Source: a bacterium
Lineage (GTDB): Bacteria > Desulfobacterota > S145-22
Reading direction: 5' to 3'
Assembly: GCA_027073795.1 (NCBI GenBank)
Contig: JALTEW010000402.1
Coordinates: 1 to 6,018, forward strand
Length of the DNA: 6,018 nt
Positions 1 to 5,921 of this stretch are shown here, piece after piece. Every line of letters begins with the position of its first letter. Within the stretch, counting starts at the first letter, position 1. Under the pieces are notes generated by a model. It worked only from the letters and a program-made list of their open reading frames with translations. It was not told the DNA's origin and did not search any database. Both the position numbers and the translations under genes were made by a program.

Positions 1-235
1 GCGCATAATGACGCTTGTCCGTCTCATATTCCACATGCGCCGTCGCTATCGTAATCCCCCGCTCCCGCTCCTCCGGCGCCTTGTCTATCTCATCAAATGG
101 AACATAATCCGCCTTGCCCTTCTCCGCTAATATCTTCGTGATCGCCGCCGTTAACGTCGTCTTCCCATGATCTACATGCCCTATCGTCCCTATGTTTACG
201 TGCGGCTTCGTCCTCTCATACTTCTGCTTCGCCAT
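1..235 (-). CDS. tuf: Elongation factor Tu, N-terminal 78 codons (3' end outside window)
   Basis: EF-Tu is the cytoplasmic GTPase that carries aminoacyl-tRNA to the ribosomal A site. The visible part begins MAKQKYERTKPHVNIG and contains the P-loop GHVDHGKT (residues 19-26). It continues through switch I, 'APEERERGIT', with the conserved effector threonine at residue 62. The DxPGH motif and everything after it lie beyond the left edge, so this is a window truncation and not a broken gene. The ATG at 235 follows a strong Shine-Dalgarno AAGGGGGA (242-249) with 6 nt spacing. Only 29 nt separate it from the fusA stop, so it is the fourth visible cistron of the str operon. Codon use is odd: all 9 Thr are ACG, all 9 Ala are GCG, all 9 Lys are AAG, and 5 of 7 Ile are ATA, unlike fusA next door. 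The family assignment is certain; whether a second tuf copy exists elsewhere cannot be seen. Confidence 0.98.
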   Translation of the reverse strand, partial: MAKQKYERTKPHVNIGTIGHVDHGKTTLTAAITKILAEKGKADYVPFDEIDKAPEERERGITIATAHVEYETDKRHYA

Positions 236-264
236 CCCTGATCCCCCTTAATTAGGTAGTAAGT

Positions 265-2340
265 TTATCCCTTTTTCTTTTCTATAATTTCCTCCGCAAT
301 ATGTTGCGGAACCTGCATATATCGTGCGAACTGCATCGTATACGTCGCGCGCCCCTGGCTCATGGAACGAATATCCGTAGCATAACCAAACATGTTGGCA
401 AGGGGAACTTCAGCCCGTATAATTTGCACTGAAGCGCGGCTTTCCATCCCCTGAACCTTCCCGCGCCGGGCGCTGATATCGCCCATGATATCACCAAGGT
501 ACTCCTCAGGCGTCACTACTTCCACCGACATAATCGGTTCTAATAACATCATTTTAGCTTTTGAGCAAGCCTCTTTAAAGGCCATGGACCCCGCAATTTT
601 AAAAGCGATTTCGGAGGAATCCACCTCATGATATGACCCGTCAAAAAGGGTCACCCTTACATCAACCACCGGGTATCCAGCCATGATACCCTGACTCATG
701 GCCTCTTCCACACCATTTCTTACGGCAGGAATAAATTCCCTGGGAATCACCCCCCCGACAATTTTATCTATAAATTCGTATCCCTTACCCGCCTCATTGG
801 GTTCCACTTTCAAATGCACATCCCCATATTGACCACGGCCACCCGTTTGACGGATGTACTTGCCCTGAGCCTGCGCTGCCCTGCTGACCGTCTCACGATA
901 AGCCACCTCAGGCGTTCCAACATTGGCATCCACACGGAATTCCCTTAAGAGACGGTCCACAATGACCTCAAGATGGAGCTCCCCCATTCCGGAAATGATG
1001 GTCTGCCCCGTTTCCTCATCTGTCTTAACTGTAAAGGACGGGTCTTCCGTGGCAAGCAGGTTCAGAGACGTAGAAAGTTTTTCCTGATCCACCTTACTCT
1101 TAGGCTCTATGGCAATGGAGATAACGGGTTCGGGAAACTCTATGGATTCCAGAATGACGGGAGCCTTGTCATCGCAAAGGGTATCTCCTGTCAGCGTATT
1201 TTTCAAGCCCACCGCCGCCGCGATATCCCCGGCGTAAACCTCTTTAATCTCTTCCCGTTTGTTCGCGTGCATCTTCAAGAGACGCCCGATCCGCTCCTTT
1301 TTCTGGCGATTGGAATTGTAAATATAGGACCCACTCGTCATAAATCCGGAATAGACCCGGAAATAGGTTAGATGTCCCACAAACGGGTCGGTCATAATCT
1401 TAAATGCCAGGGCCGCAAACGGCTCGTCATCAGACGCCTCTCTGACAACTTCTTCACCATCCATACCTTTGCCTTTAACGGGTGGGATGTCAACAGGCGC
1501 GGGAAGATAGTCCACAATCCCATCAAGAAGGGGCTGTACCCCCTTATTCTTAAAAGCTGACCCGCAAAAAACCGGGACTACTTTCAGAGAATTTGCCCCC
1601 AGACGGATTGGCTTTTTCAATTCTTCTCCTGAGATAGCTTCCCCCTCCAGGTATTTCTCCATAAGGGATTCGTCCAGATCTGACACGGCCTCAAATATCT
1701 TTTCCCGATATTCCGCGACCTCATCCGCCATGTCTTCGGGAATAGGTATCTCTTCATAGTTCACACCAAGCGAACTGTCATCATAGATGTAGCCCTTTTC
1801 CGTAACGAGATCGACAACACCCTTAAAGTTCTCCTCGCTTCCGATCGGTAACTGTAAAACCAACGGCGTTGCACCCAGTCGATTTTTCATCATCTCAACT
1901 ACGTGAAAAAAATCCGCCCCTGTACGATCCATCTTATTCACAAAGGCAATCCGTGGAACATGATACTTGTCTGCCTGTCGCCAGACCGTTTCCGACTGCG
2001 GCTCAACACCCCCGACGGCACAAAACACTGCAACAGCTCCATCCAGAACTCGCAAAGAGCGCTCAACTTCAACGGTAAAATCAACGTGGCCCGGTGTGTC
2101 AATAATGTTGATACGATGTGATTTCCAGAAACAGGTTGTCGCCGCGGAGGTGATGGTAATGCCACGCTCCTGCTCCTGTGCCATCCAGTCCATGACGGCG
2201 GTCCCCTCATGCACCTCTCCAATCTTGTGCGAAATGCCTGTATAATATAAAATTCGCTCGGTGGTCGTGGTTTTCCCGGCATCGATATGCGCCATGATCC
2301 CGATGTTGCGAATCTTTTGCAGTGGTACTAAACGTCCCAA
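265..2340 (-). CDS. fusA: Elongation factor G (translocase GTPase)
   Basis: EF-G hydrolyses GTP to move tRNAs and mRNA through the ribosome after each peptide bond, and helps RRF split ribosomes. Counting from the TTG at 2340 the protein has 691 residues, normal for the family. The G domain shows P-loop AHIDAGKT (17-24), switch I 'QERGITI', DTPGH with the catalytic His (81-85), NKMD (135-138) and GSAF near residue 260. Downstream are domain II, domain III (SGMGELHLEV), domain IV (GGRGQYGDV and the PREFIPAV region) and a C-terminal domain V ending in a lysine-rich tail. All GTPase motifs are intact. No ATG or GTG start is available. A TTG at 2346 is also in frame, but the Shine-Dalgarno AAAGGA (2349-2354) lies 2 nt from it and 8 nt from the TTG at 2340. 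The shorter product, MGRLVPLQK, also aligns with the usual EF-G N-terminus. It lies between rpsG (128 nt upstream) and tuf (29 nt downstream). Confidence 0.98.
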   Translation of the reverse strand: MGRLVPLQKIRNIGIMAHIDAGKTTTTERILYYTGISHKIGEVHEGTAVMDWMAQEQERGITITSAATTCFWKSHRINIIDTPGHVDFTVEVERSLRVLDGAVAVFCAVGGVEPQSETVWRQADKYHVPRIAFVNKMDRTGADFFHVVEMMKNRLGATPLVLQLPIGSEENFKGVVDLVTEKGYIYDDSSLGVNYEEIPIPEDMADEVAEYREKIFEAVSDLDESLMEKYLEGEAISGEELKKPIRLGANSLKVVPVFCGSAFKNKGVQPLLDGIVDYLPAPVDIPPVKGKGMDGEEVVREASDDEPFAALAFKIMTDPFVGHLTYFRVYSGFMTSGSYIYNSNRQKKERIGRLLKMHANKREEIKEVYAGDIAAAVGLKNTLTGDTLCDDKAPVILESIEFPEPVISIAIEPKSKVDQEKLSTSLNLLATEDPSFTVKTDEETGQTIISGMGELHLEVIVDRLLREFRVDANVGTPEVAYRETVSRAAQAQGKYIRQTGGRGQYGDVHLKVEPNEAGKGYEFIDKIVGGVIPREFIPAVRNGVEEAMSQGIMAGYPVVDVRVTLFDGSYHEVDSSEIAFKIAGSMAFKEACSKAKMMLLEPIMSVEVVTPEEYLGDIMGDISARRGKVQGMESRASVQIIRAEVPLANMFGYATDIRSMSQGRATYTMQFARYMQVPQHIAEEIIEKKKG

Positions 2341-2346
2341 AACCAA

Positions 2347-2468
2347 ATTCCTTTATCTTATTCCCTGTTATTCCTTTTCCTGCTTCCTCTCCTCAGCCCT
2401 CTAAAAAAGCAAACACAACCCCTCTCCCAACCAATAAAACAACTATTTCAATGTTTCGTAGGGGCTAC
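2347..2468 (-). other. rpsG-fusA intercistronic leader, purine-rich
   Basis: This non-coding spacer lies within the str operon. Read on the mRNA strand, the 56 nt next to fusA (2347-2402) are 48/56 purine and hold several Shine-Dalgarno-like cores, including AGGAGAGGAA at 2384-2393 and the functional AAAGGA. Only the last has a start codon at a suitable distance. Upstream of the purine tract is a TTTGCTTTTTTAG run (about 2400-2412). It is preceded by a possible CCCCT/AGGGG stem (2460-2464 with 2419-2423) enclosing a long loop. I found no leader peptide and no convincing promoter here. Confidence 0.6.
2349..2354 (-). promoter_or_regulatory. fusA ribosome binding site, decides the start
   Basis: AAAGGA on the minus strand. 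It is 8 nt from the TTG at 2340 but only 2 nt from the in-frame TTG at 2346, so it favours the 2340 start. An in-frame TAA lies just upstream (2353-2355 on the minus strand), so no longer product is possible. Confidence 0.7.
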
Positions 2469-2939
2469 TTACCAGCGATAATGTGCAAAAGCCTTATTGG
2501 CCTCTGCCATCTTATGGGTATCTTCCTTCTTCTTTATAGACGCGCCCTTGTTGCTTGCCGCATCCATCAACTCGCCCGCCAGTTTTTTCACCATCCCGCG
2601 TTCCCCGCGTGACCTGGCAAATGCAATAATCCATCGAACTGCAAGGGAGGTTCGCCGATCTGAACGCACCTCTACCGGAACCTGGTAAGTTGCGCCCCCA
2701 ACCCGCCTCGATTTTACCTCAATCACAGGCTTGACATTCTCCACGGCCTTTTTGAAAACCTTCAGCGGATCTTCCTTGACCTTCTGCTCGATTTCCTCCA
2801 TCGACTGATAGAAAATCTTTTCAGCCAGAGACTTCTTCCCGCACACCATCATCCGATTGATGAATTTCTGGACAAGCACATCCCTGAACTTGGGATCCGG
2901 CGATATTTCTCTCTTTCTGACTCCTCTTCTTCTTGGCAT
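2469..2939 (-). CDS. rpsG: 30S ribosomal protein S7
   Basis: S7 is a primary 16S rRNA binding protein that nucleates assembly of the 30S head and lines the E site. The 156-residue product has the usual family length and no truncation. It starts MPRRRGVRKREI, followed by the conserved 'RKFRDxLVxKFINxxM'-type first helix region (here KFRDVLVQKFINRMM). It continues through the 'VEVRSRRVGGATYQVPVEV'-like core (residues about 73-92 here) and ends in the characteristic ANKAFAHYRW. The ATG at 2939 has a nearby AGGA (3 nt spacing) and a GGGG further up (11 nt), so its ribosome binding site is not ideal. Initiation may depend on coupling to rpsL, whose stop is only 14 nt upstream. That gap is too short for the long intercistronic hairpin through which S7 represses its own operon in E. 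coli. Confidence 0.98.
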   Translation of the reverse strand: MPRRRGVRKREISPDPKFRDVLVQKFINRMMVCGKKSLAEKIFYQSMEEIEQKVKEDPLKVFKKAVENVKPVIEVKSRRVGGATYQVPVEVRSDRRTSLAVRWIIAFARSRGERGMVKKLAGELMDAASNKGASIKKKEDTHKMAEANKAFAHYRW

Positions 2940-2953
2940 AGATCCTATTTCCC

Positions 2954-3325
2954 CTATTTAGGCCGTTTTGCTCCATATTTTGACCGGGCGTTTCTTCTGT
3001 CCTGTACACCTAAGGTATCCAGTGTACCCCGAATAATATGATAACGAACACCCGGAAGGTCTTTTACCCTGCCACCCCGAATCAACACAACGGAGTGCTC
3101 CTGAAGATTGTGCCCGATACCTGGGATATAAGAGGTAACTTCCATCCCGTTGGTTAGCCTGACACGGGCTACCTTCCTGAGGGCCGAGTTAGGCTTTTTG
3201 GGCGTGGACGTATAAACCCTCGTGCACACCCCCCGTTTTTGAGGGCATCCCTTTAAAGCAGGGGCAGCTTGCTTCTTTTTTACCTTCTGCCGGCCAAAGC
3301 GCACCAGCTGGTTGATCGTCGGCAT
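2954..3325 (-). CDS. rpsL: 30S ribosomal protein S12
   Basis: S12 sits at the decoding centre of the 30S subunit and controls tRNA selection accuracy; it is the classical streptomycin-resistance target. The 123-residue protein is full length and highly conserved: ALKGCPQKRGVCTRVYT, then TPKKPNSALRKVARVRLTNG, then GHNLQEHS and IRGGRVKDLPGVRYH. The main streptomycin-determining positions carry wild-type residues (Lys43, Lys88, Pro91, counting Met), so no resistance substitution is visible. Asp89, the usual beta-methylthiolation site, is present. The ATG at 3325 follows AGGGAG (3335-3340) with 9 nt spacing. This is the first gene of the str operon; rpoC, which often precedes rpsL, is not adjacent here. 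Confidence 0.99.
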   Translation of the reverse strand: MPTINQLVRFGRQKVKKKQAAPALKGCPQKRGVCTRVYTSTPKKPNSALRKVARVRLTNGMEVTSYIPGIGHNLQEHSVVLIRGGRVKDLPGVRYHIIRGTLDTLGVQDRRNARSKYGAKRPK

Positions 3326-3571
3326 AAATTACAACTCCCTAAAAATTTTTATACTTCTCATATCCGCTTCCACAAAGCCGGAAGAAACTACCAGTTTTAA
3401 ACCCCCTTGTCAAGTCTTCAAATAAAAATTTTTTTTAAACTTTGAATTTTCCCCAAACAGACACACCAACCCTATCAATCTCCAAATCGCCACACCCTCT
3501 GAATTGACGAAAACTGCTTCTTATGTTAATTCTTTCTACATAATACACCAGCAAATCTGCAGGTTCAGACT
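3326..3571. other. Divergent AT-rich intergenic region
   Basis: This 246-nt region separates the leftward str operon from the rightward DUF72 gene. It holds the str promoter (3385-3413). It also has a 12-nt perfect palindrome of A and T (3340-3351) in the rpsL leader, and a similar A/T run at 3422-3437 upstream of the -35 box. On the plus strand a TTGACG (3504-3509) could be a -35 element for the DUF72 gene. However, the hexamer 17 nt away (TAATTC, 3527-3532) is a poor -10, and CATAAT (3539-3544) has no good -35. I therefore do not assign that promoter. No small gene or RNA gene is evident. Confidence 0.6.
3385..3413 (-). promoter_or_regulatory. Predicted sigma70-type promoter of the str operon
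   Basis: On the minus strand, a perfect -35 TTGACA (3408-3413) is followed by a 17-nt spacer and a -10 TAGTTT (3385-3390). The -10 matches consensus at only 3 of 6 positions, but it is preceded by TGG, the extended -10 element, which may compensate. The A/T-rich stretch just upstream (about 3421-3440, with runs of A and T) could act as an UP element. Transcription would start near 3378-3379, giving a leader of roughly 53 nt before rpsL. This is a sequence prediction only. Confidence 0.75.
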
Positions 3572-4300
3572 ATGACAGTTCGCATTGGAACATCCGGGTG
3601 GAGCTACAACCATTGGAAACATAGCTTTTACCCTCCAAAGCTGCCAAAAAATAAATGGCTTGCTTACCTCGCCTCCACTTTTGACACGGTAGAGATAAAC
3701 GCTACCTTTTATCGTCAACCAAAACCTGAAACCTTTGAAAAATGGTACGCTCAAACCCCCGATAAATTCCATTTTTCCATTAAGGCAAACCGATTCATCA
3801 CCCACATCAAAAAGTTAAGCGGCACACGGGATTCAATGATTCGCTTCTACACCGCCCTCTCCCCCCTCAAAGAAAAGATTGGCGCTATCCTTTTCCAGTT
3901 TCCCCCCTCTCTCCGCTTCGAACCTGAAACGGTGAGGCAATTTCTTAGCCAGATTGATGATAGATTCCACACAACCATTGAGGTTAGGAATCCTTCTTTT
4001 TTCACAAAAGACTTCTACAATCTCTTAAAAGAATATCGTTGCGCCCTATGCTGGTCTGACACGGGGGGACGTTACCCCTATGAGGAGGTTATTACAGCAG
4101 ATTTCCTGTATATTCGCCTTCACGGCTCCCCTCTTCTCTACCGATCGTCCTACTCCGAGGAATTTTTAACCACTCTCGGACAAAAGATAATAGATTCAGG
4201 GCTGGACGCTTTCATCTATTTTGATAATGATGCGGAAGGATACGCCCCTAAGAACGCCCTGTGGCTGAAAAAATTCATCGAGAGTAAAAGCGCTATTTAA
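3572..4300 (+). CDS. DUF72 (YecE-like) family protein, function unknown
   Basis: The 242-residue soluble protein belongs to the DUF72/YecE family, which has a TIM-barrel fold. Its reaction is not established and I do not assign one. Family signatures appear in order: GTSGWSY (6-12), the FYP turn (19-21), EINATFY (41-47), KANRFITH (71-78), ILFQFPP (106-112), IEVRNPS (136-142), YIRLHG (180-185), and YFDNDAEGYAPKNA (216-229) near the C-terminus. The conserved acidic, His, Arg and Asn residues line up with the motif blocks typical of the family and none looks missing. There is no signal peptide or membrane segment, so it is probably cytoplasmic. The ATG at 3572 gives the standard N-terminus directly ahead of GTSGWSY, with a weak AGG (3561-3563) 8 nt upstream. 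It is the only plus-strand gene, divergent from rpsL and convergent with livF, so it is likely transcribed alone. The frame stays open after its TAA, but the family length argues that 4300 is the true end. Confidence 0.93.
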   Translation: MTVRIGTSGWSYNHWKHSFYPPKLPKNKWLAYLASTFDTVEINATFYRQPKPETFEKWYAQTPDKFHFSIKANRFITHIKKLSGTRDSMIRFYTALSPLKEKIGAILFQFPPSLRFEPETVRQFLSQIDDRFHTTIEVRNPSFFTKDFYNLLKEYRCALCWSDTGGRYPYEEVITADFLYIRLHGSPLLYRSSYSEEFLTTLGQKIIDSGLDAFIYFDNDAEGYAPKNALWLKKFIESKSAI

Positions 4301-4484
4301 AAGAAATTACCTGTCAATACAACTGAGGGCACCCATATCAGGTCGTACCATCCCACCGATGGTTCGCGTGACCCCCATAGGCTCAGGATTCATGTAAATC
4401 AAGAGATCTTACCCTTTGGGCAGGAACTTGATAGATTTCTATTATTTATTGGTCAAAATCACCTAATGGAGAAAGATATTAGTT
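4301..4484. other. Convergent gap with imperfect hairpin
   Basis: This spacer lies between the 3' ends of the DUF72 gene and livF. Its core is a hairpin at 4344-4366: ACCATC/GATGGT around a CCACC loop, extended by a CG/CG pair across one T-T mismatch. Further out, GGTC/GACC (4341-4344 with 4370-4373) offers an alternative pairing, and CTGAG/CTCAG (4323-4327 with 4382-4386) flanks the whole. No T-run follows on either strand, so an intrinsic bidirectional terminator is possible but not shown. A 31-codon minus-strand frame (4307-4402, TTG start, AAAGGG 9 nt upstream) overlaps the hairpin. I do not call it a gene. Confidence 0.5.
4344..4366. terminator. Possible hairpin terminator between convergent genes
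   Basis: The stem is 8 bp with one T-T mismatch and a 5-nt loop. It is placed where the DUF72 and liv transcripts would both need to stop. It lacks a U-tract in both directions, so it may instead be part of an uncharacterised repeat or be fortuitous. Confidence 0.25.
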
Positions 4485-5183
4485 TTAAACCAGAAGATAC
4501 TTGCGACGTACTTCCTCATTGTCTCTCAGATCCTCAATGCTTCCCTCGTAACGGATACGGCCGTTGTCGATCACGTACCCACGGTCGCTCAGTTCAAGGG
4601 CTACTTTAAGGTTCTGCTCGGCCAACAGGACAGTGAGACCGCTCTCCTTAAGACGCGCAATCTGTTCGACCAAGGAGTTAACAATCAATGGTGCCAGTCC
4701 CTCAGTGGGTTCATCCAACAATAGCACCTCCGGATTGATCATTAAGGCCCTTGCAATGGCAAGCATCTGCTGCTCTCCGCCGCTTAAAAACCCGGCCCTC
4801 CGCCCATCGATACGGCCAAGAGCCGGAAAGAATTCGTAAATCCTGTGCTTGTCCCACCTGGAAACTCCAGGCTGCCCGCGCTCGACGATCTCGAGGTTTT
4901 CACCCACGGTCAGATTGGCAAATACCCGCCTATCATCGGGCACATATCCCAGGCCCAGGCGCGCCATGCGGAAAGGTTTTTGGCCAGTGCAGTCGCTACC
5001 CTTAAAACGGATAGTTCCTTTACGCGGCGGCGTCATTCCCATGATGCTGCGCATGGTAGTGCTTTTGCCTGCCCCATTACGCCCCAAAAGACAGACCACC
5101 TCTCCACGGGATACCGCAAGTGAAACACCAAACAGGATGTGACTTGACCCATAGTAGGTATGGATGTCCTGAACTTCTAACAT
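4485..5183 (-). CDS. livF: Branched-chain amino acid ABC transporter ATP-binding protein LivF
   Basis: LivF is one of two ATPases that drive the LIV-type importer for branched-chain amino acids or related substrates. It acts on the cytoplasmic face together with LivG and the LivHM permease. The 232-residue protein has Walker A GRNGAGKST (34-42), the YVPDDRRVF stretch (79-87) where LivF proteins usually read VPEGRRxF, signature LSGGEQQ (132-138) and Walker B VLLLDE (152-157). A GLAP D-loop follows. The switch position carries Gln189 in LAEQN instead of His, which is normal for LivF and not a defect. Residues 76-90 and the EQN motif separate it from LivG. The ATG at 5183 overlaps the livG stop by 7 nt and lacks a strong Shine-Dalgarno, so translation is probably coupled. 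It is the last liv gene seen; the next 184 nt hold no further transporter gene. The exact substrate cannot be read from the ATPase. Confidence 0.93.
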   Translation of the reverse strand: MLEVQDIHTYYGSSHILFGVSLAVSRGEVVCLLGRNGAGKSTTMRSIMGMTPPRKGTIRFKGSDCTGQKPFRMARLGLGYVPDDRRVFANLTVGENLEIVERGQPGVSRWDKHRIYEFFPALGRIDGRRAGFLSGGEQQMLAIARALMINPEVLLLDEPTEGLAPLIVNSLVEQIARLKESGLTVLLAEQNLKVALELSDRGYVIDNGRIRYEGSIEDLRDNEEVRRKYLLV

Positions 5184-5920
5184 ATATCCGCACCACCCAG
5201 GTAAGCTGCCTGCACAAGCGGGTCGCGCCTCACCTTTTCAGGGTTATCTTCAATAATTGTTTTCCCCTGTTGCATCACCATAATGCGCTGGGCAATGGTA
5301 AAAACCAATTCCATGTCGTGCTCACAAAAGAGAATGGTAAGCCCCATTTCCCGGTTTAGTTTTTTTATCAGCTCCAGTGCAAAAGCGGTTTCTTCAGGGG
5401 ACATTCCAGCTGTGGGTTCATCAAGGATCAGCAGTTGCGGGTCAGTGCCCAATGCGATGGCCATCTCCAGCACTTTCTGGTCGCCGTGTGAAAGCGAGCC
5501 ACTGATATAATCGGCCTTGTCGGTGAGACCTACGCTGTCAAGAATTTCAAGGGTCTGTTCCACGGCCATCTTACGCGCCGGCACAAACAGATTCAGCGTC
5601 TTTTTTAGCCGTGATAAAACCGCCACTTGAACGTTCTCAAAAACACTCATGCGGTTGAAAATGTTGACCACCTGATAGGAGCGACTGATGCCTTTTTTAC
5701 ATATGCGGTGGAGAGGCAGCCCGGCGATATTCTCACCTTTAAAGATTACACGGCCACTGTCCGGAACCAACTGTCCGGTAATCAGGTTAAACAAGGTTGT
5801 CTTTCCGGCCCCGTTAGGCCCGATAACAGCTACCACCTCGCCTTCTCCAACCTCCAGGTTGGCATCCTGTACAGCCACGAAACCACCGAAGCTCTTCCTT
5901 AAATTCTCAACCCTCAGCAT
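5177..5920 (-). CDS. livG: Branched-chain amino acid ABC transporter ATP-binding protein LivG
   Basis: LivG is the partner ATPase of LivF in the LIV-type importer. From the ATG at 5920 it has 247 residues, a normal length. It shows Walker A GPNGAGKTT (34-42), Q-loop Gln83 in SRSYQVVNIF, signature LSHGDQ (143-148), Walker B LLILDE (163-168), D-loop GMSPEE (172-177) and switch His201 in CEHDM. The signature departs from the LSGGQ consensus, but LS[HY]G variants are common in LivG-type proteins. The extended 'NIF..MSVFENV' segment after the Q-loop is also LivG-like. The frame is open up to an ATG at 5977, but the 5920 start is preferred. GAGAGG (5928-5933) sits 7 nt from it, the product then begins MLRVENLRKSFGG as expected, and the upstream stretch is livM coding sequence in another frame. 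The livM stop is 1 nt before this ATG. Confidence 0.93.
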   Translation of the reverse strand: MLRVENLRKSFGGFVAVQDANLEVGEGEVVAVIGPNGAGKTTLFNLITGQLVPDSGRVIFKGENIAGLPLHRICKKGISRSYQVVNIFNRMSVFENVQVAVLSRLKKTLNLFVPARKMAVEQTLEILDSVGLTDKADYISGSLSHGDQKVLEMAIALGTDPQLLILDEPTAGMSPEETAFALELIKKLNREMGLTILFCEHDMELVFTIAQRIMVMQQGKTIIEDNPEKVRRDPLVQAAYLGGADIC

Positions 5921-5921
5921 G

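Noticed and set aside
973..1371. 132-codon plus-strand open frame antisense to fusA
   Set aside because: It is antisense to a fully conserved gene, has no family similarity that I recognise and no ribosome binding site of note.
1938..2282. 114-codon minus-strand open frame inside fusA
   Set aside because: It is out of frame with the clearly conserved EF-G G domain, has no recognisable motifs, and its composition is what a shifted reading of EF-G would give.
3340..3351. A/T palindrome in the rpsL leader as a terminator
   Set aside because: It is made only of A and T, has no GC stem, and lies between promoter and ribosome binding site. It is more likely just AT-rich leader.
3504..3544. Promoter for the DUF72 gene (TTGACG with TAATTC, or CATAAT)
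   Set aside because: Neither pair has both a good -35 and a good -10 at correct spacing, so I left it unassigned.
4614..4625. Gln in place of the switch His in LivF as a sign of an inactive ATPase
   Set aside because: The EQN motif is normal for LivF-type subunits; all other ATPase motifs are intact.
4564..5142. Several overlapping plus-strand open frames antisense to livF
   Set aside because: They overlap one another and the livF ATPase motifs. They are mirror readings of a conserved gene.
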